Source: Heterobilharzia americana (taxonomy: Eukaryota > Platyhelminthes > Trematoda > Strigeidida > Schistosomatidae). Taken from it: a stretch of 64,000 nucleotides of DNA. A program made the translations under genes and the position numbers. The stretch covers positions 154,147,776-154,211,775 of the forward strand of contig OX104127.1 of NCBI GenBank assembly GCA_944470555.2, written 5' to 3'. The first letter of the stretch is position 1, and each line of letters begins with the position of its first letter. The notes under the pieces are model-generated. The model was not told where the DNA came from. It did no database searches and worked only from the letters and a program-made list of their open reading frames with translations. Below, piece after piece: positions 59,520 through 64,000 of this stretch.

Positions 59520-60780
59520 ATGATGTCATTAGGTAAAGCATCACTATTTACTACTGTTTAGCTTATGGAAACAGTCAGCTACATTTAGAATCAGTTACCA
59601 GAACAGCAGATAGAGGTAGAATTCCCACCGGAAAGAGTTGAGGAATTACTGCTAAAATGCCAGAAGAATTTTTACTTTATGCTCAATAACTAATTCTGTA
59701 AGCAAGTAGATGAAGTTGCAATATGCTCTCCTCTGGGTCTTACGCTAGAGGATATTTTCTTGGCCAAACTCGAAAACAGTTCACTTATTAATGCAATTGG
59801 TAAACTAGACTACTATTATCGGTATATAGATAATACATTCATCATTTAAAACAATAACTTTAGTAAAGACGATCTTTTGAATGCCTGAAGTAGTGCCCGC
59901 CTAGCGCTGAAGTTCAATTTTGAAAAAGAACAGAGGAAAAGTATTTCTTCCCTAGATGTCGTCTTCACTTAAAAAAAGGAATGGATATATTAACGGGAAT
60001 ATTTTTCGAAAGAACACATGGTCAATATTCATTTTCATAACTTCACACCAATTCAACATAAAAGAAACCTGGTCAAATGCCTGATTTCCAATGTGGAAAA
60101 ATTATGTTCGGATGACTGTAATGAAGAAGAAATGGATAAGCTGAAGATAACATTGCGGCAAAATAGCCACCCATTAAACCTCATACGCAAATACATAATG
60201 AGACCTAGAGAAATGATAAGGAGGGACAACGTTACTAAGAAACCCTAAAAACAGACTAAGTTTCAAAGGGCATATTGCCTCAGATATCTTAACACGTCGA
60301 TTAAGTGGATCAGGACATTCACTGCAACGAAACTTTTTGTCACCTTCTCAACCAAAACATTACTGACACTGCAAACCAAGAATAGATTACCACTGATGGT
60401 CGCTTCAGTGTACATTTACGAGTTTAACTAGTTGCAACGTATGCCTTACTGAAACGGCTCTATCCATTAGTGCGCGTGAACATTGACTACCTTGGTTAGG
60501 GAAAGGAATGACAAAGTGCCTCAACAGTATGGTCCTTGAGCACTAAGTAGATATCGTATATCAAATCATGGTGAATCACGCCTTTTCTGTTCCTTAGGAC
60601 TTCCTTAAATGGTGCACGACTACGTCTCTTGTCCGGAGCCAAAGCCATAGAAATCAATACAAAAGCTTAATCTAAGTGTTCAAAAGAAATATGTACATCC
60701 ACTTTTTCTACCTTACTGCATAACAGGGTCAACAAGCTCTTTATGAACTTCCTTCCGCAAACTTCACATTTTAACCTCCT
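59520..60780 (+). pseudogene. Penelope-like element remnant (PLE-5)
   Basis: From KASLFTTV (59535, end of motif A) through NQLPEQQIEVEFPPERVEE (59590-59650), QVDEVAICSPLGLTLEDIF (59705-59760, motif B), KLDYYYRYIDNTFII (59800-59850, motif C, YVDD reading YIDN), LALKFNFEKEQRK (59900) and SSLDVVFT. The frame 60018-60248 is the thumb and linker (KRNLVKCLISNVEKLCSDD). After 60248 come TKNRLPLMVASVYIYEFN (60375) and a decayed GIY-YIG (SCNVCLTETALSISAREH, 60435-60480). It runs as far as an ALYELPSA segment near 60740. The change of motif C from DD to DN would inactivate the polymerase. Confidence 0.84.
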
Positions 60781-61054
60781 ATCTTATTTCATTGGTGAAC
60801 ATTCATTTTCTTATTTAATCAGTTTGATGGCTTTTTTTAATCATACCATTACCAGTAGCCATTTTTAACCCTTAGGTAACACTTCGTATTTGCTATTCTT
60901 AACTTCGTTACTGTATTGACATGACGTTTTACCCTAGTTGAACTCATCGCTAACAATGATTATTTGACCGTTAGTAAATAAACACACGCACACAATATTA
61001 TTAGGATACTTGTAATTCCCCGTTGCTATACAGGGTAGAATTGAGGCTGCTATC
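60781..61054. other. Spacer, nothing recognised
   Basis: No element recognised. Confidence 0.35.
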
Positions 61055-61215
61055 GTGCGTCAGTGGCTTAATGGCTCACATATTGGTGATTGAAGCGGTG
61101 TGTAGTAGGTTCCAGTCTCAGTGGGAACAACATCACTCACTGAGGTGCTGGTACATCAAGCTGACATGTCCTAAATAGGATTCTTCTGCTGGTCACCAAC
61201 ATGAATATCATACGC
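61055..61215 (+). mobile_element. tRNA-derived SINE, decayed hammerhead (family 1)
   Basis: CAGTGGCTTAATGGCTCAC (A box, 61061-61075), TAGGTTCCAGTCTCAGTGGG (B box, 61107-61119), ACATCACTCACTGAGGTGC, then AAGCTGACATGTCCTAAATAGGATTC (61158-61183). The last is a hammerhead with stem II largely kept but the core (CTGACATG) and the GAAA box (now ATTC) lost. It shares the ACTCACTGA link with the unit at 58455. Confidence 0.75.
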
Positions 61216-64000
61216 ATAAAAATTTATGTCCCAGATAGGTATACATAAGTGAATCGTTATCTCACAATTTTGTCTCCTAATTCTTTCGTCCATGCTGATT
61301 TCACTGCACATCTAACACACTGGATTGGTTACTACTGCACCAGTTAAAAACTTACATCTATTTGATTTGATCTCCGTCTGCCCATAACACTGAATGTTTT
61401 TATATTAAAATAATTCCACATTGTGCCTAACTTTGACTACTGTATTTCATCTATTTTCATGGATTTATAAATTCAGAACCTGAAGAAGTTAGTGAGAACA
61501 CTTCTAGTACAGAACAACCCATTTTTCAGAAACGTGACTGAATAACTCAGAATCATCTTATTTTTCAATTTGTTTTTGAGGTAAACTCTGAAAATATACA
61601 TGCTTATTAAAGATAAATACACAAACTACTACAACACAACTTTGAAATATTTGAATGTTTGATGACTAAAAATGTGTTTAAAAGTTTGAGCCTGAGTTAG
61701 TTAGTACCAGTTCACCATACCAGTACAGGTAGAATAGACAAGCATATGCTAAGCAAATCTGCCTCAAGAAAGAACACATAAAAATGCAAGAAAAGGTGTG
61801 AGTCAGCCTAAATGGGTATTATATCAGGATATTTCATACATCTGAACAATCTTCGGAGGTCAGCGAGCCAACTCAAGCGGAAAAGCTTCCTACACCAGTC
61901 AGTACACTATCAGTATCAAAGAACCAACCACTGGCTTTGGCAAATTAGCCAATAAATATGAAATGAGGCGTGCAGTTAAGTCAAGACATACCTTACATAA
62001 AGTAAGCTAAGGGTATCTGTCACATGGGTCAAATGACTTTCATTTTCTAACTGAGACAAGAAACCATACTTAGTTACAATGAAGATGTGATGTAACTCAT
62101 ATGAAATGGATACCAGACAGTCACTAGATTACGTTCATTTAAGAATAGCAAAGGCAAAGTGTCGACCATCAGGGCTGATCATAACATCATACATTTGTAG
62201 CTGGACCAGTCAGGTGACTCAAGTGAAACTGCCAACTAAAAATACCTGTACGTAATTGGGATTCTTCACTCCGTGAGGTTGGAATCATGGTGATTTATCA
62301 AAGCCCATTCAAACGCTTGGCAACTAAAAATATAGATCAAAGGACAAGTTAATCCAAGCACCTACATCATGAACTAAAAATATTTCCCACCATTTAGAAA
62401 AATTATGCTGTAATATAAATTTCAATACCATGCAGGCAATCAGCTCAAATTTTACCTCGTTTATCAGTTCTTTTGTAAATATTTGAGTGCATAAATTGAG
62501 GAGAGAAGAACTCAGCTTTTTATTTGAGCATTGTGATAAGTGTTTCCGCTTTCTAAGGATAAGAGAGGATTCTAAAATGTGTGGGCACCTAACTGGCATA
62601 TGAATTCTAATCCATACATCCATACCACATAATAAATCGTGGTTTGAAATAAAAATACCTGTCGAAGTGTTATATACAACCAATAGGAGCATAAAATTTA
62701 GTTTACTCAGACTCCTGTGTATTAGAAAAAAGAGTTTTCTTATCTCTAACCTATCCAGATACTTAATAGTTCGTTCACATTCAGAGGATGGTCTCCAAGA
62801 ATATAAATCTTATCCCATGTATCATTTTGCACTTATGCTACTGAGTCGACTAATTTATGACATTCGATTTTCGTTTTTCATCAGGATATCAAGAAAAGTG
62901 GATATGTGGTTGAATTTATCGAAGGCATTTTATAAATTCCTGATGTGTTCTTAAGTAATCTTTTTACTCAAATTATGCTTTCCAAGCTAAAGGACTAAAT
63001 AACTGGACGTTTATTCAACTTAAGTCGGATAGATCACAGAAAATGCAATCCAAAATAAAGCAAATTTAGCAAAGATACCATTCTCTAGATTCTGAAAGGT
63101 AAGATATATGAAACAGAATGAGGTATCAAAAGGCTAAAATAAGCAGGCAAAATATCTCTTGATTTTATTTAAACTGGGACTATTGTACCACGTCCTCTTG
63201 AAACACCCTGACACGTTATTCTAAGTTGATAAAGGAAACAAACCCAGAATTGTCGGTGGATGATAGCCAAAGTTATAGAATTCTATTAAAGACATTAAAA
63301 GTGACGCCGCATGTTTGAAAGTAGTTGTTGGATAGGATATTTGTATTCTACTAGTGTATTCACACCTAGAAACAACGTATTTCATCAATCTCCAGGTCTC
63401 GACCAGTGAGTGCAGTAAATTTGAATATTTTAGACAGAACTACGGCCAGCTAATTACAGTGCTGATCACTACATATGTGAATGACATACTGTGTGTTACA
63501 ACGCCTACACTTATAAATACATCACGTGGAGGATTGCTGATGAGTACGAAGCCTCGAGTCAAGTACCGCTACCACAACAATTTATAAGCTTTTTTATGGA
63601 AACAATAAAAGAGATGTAATTGAATAACACTGATTACATTTCAAACAATAAAATAATTTAGGGTTGGTGTTATCACGAATACAGCGTAGACACTTTTTGC
63701 AAATACTCATTCGTGAAAATTTTATGAGTGAATTGTCCGCTTAGCAAAGGTGTTACAGAAGTTACAAGCTATTTTATTGTCAAAACACTTGATGCTCTGA
63801 AGTGTACATAAGTTAAAAAAGGAGTCGATTTATTGTCATAAATTTGGATTTCTGAAAGATATCGACTTATTTTGATTTTGAAGAGAAATTACTTTCATAA
63901 TTATGTCATAAATCGAAGGCAACTAAGATGTTGTAGGTAACATTCGAATATCTTCACATCAGGGTTAAGTTTTTGATTTCCATTTGATCACGTGTATTCA
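61216..64000. other. Right-edge spacer, nothing recognised
   Basis: 2.8 kb without a recognised exon, RNA or element. Opposite-strand frames at 62324-62692 and 62667-62954 have no known motif and no splice context I can support. Confidence 0.4.

Noticed and set aside
63354..63587. YVNDILCVT looking like a Copia-type RT YVDD motif
   Set aside because: No other RT motif before or after it; a single short match is not enough.

Overview
The window reads as AT-rich genomic DNA of a blood-fluke-type flatworm (Schistosoma or a close schistosomatid). The evidence is very long introns, RTE-type LINEs with short AAT tails, several Penelope-like elements (PLEs), and tRNA-derived SINEs that carry hammerhead-ribozyme sequence. 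The species call is inference from element types, not from a marker gene.

The one host gene I can name is a p38-type MAP kinase on the + strand. One exon (3580-3731) encodes kinase subdomain IX/X. A second (35956-36132) encodes the end of the C-lobe and the common-docking segment. They lie 32.2 kb apart. About 27 residues expected between them, and the last residues of the protein, were not found by eye. A second possible host exon, of unknown identity, lies at 42322-42597.

The rest is mostly a graveyard of transposable elements. From 231 to 3443 there is a nearly intact minus-strand RTE LINE (called RTE-A here) with one frameshift, inserted in an AT microsatellite just upstream of the first kinase exon. 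A decayed + strand RTE of another subfamily (RTE-B) lies at 5560-7475 and holds a SINE. From 10380 to 17600 there is a three-level nest: an RTE-B copy is split inside reverse-transcriptase motif A by a minus-strand RTE-A relative, which is itself split by a truncated RTE-A copy. Both insertions keep 12-bp target-site duplications. From 21930 to 27390 a second copy of the same defective RTE-A relative lies next to a long decayed RTE-B copy. Shorter RTE fragments lie at 30541, 36240 (minus), 41140 and 50450.

The right third (43-61 kb) is dominated by five PLE remnants in both orientations, three or four of them with recognisable GIY-YIG endonuclease remains, and by two CR1/Jockey-like fragments. 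SINE-like units lie at 5816, 19189, 31228, 39150, 40235, 58455 and 61055. A 42-bp-arm hairpin at 8574-8698 and a large inverted repeat at 38766/39945 do not fit these families. No CRISPR, operon or bacterial-type system is present. Long stretches (for example 27.4-30.5, 33.1-36.0, 51.8-54.4, 55.6-58.4 and 61.2-64.0 kb) hold nothing I can name.
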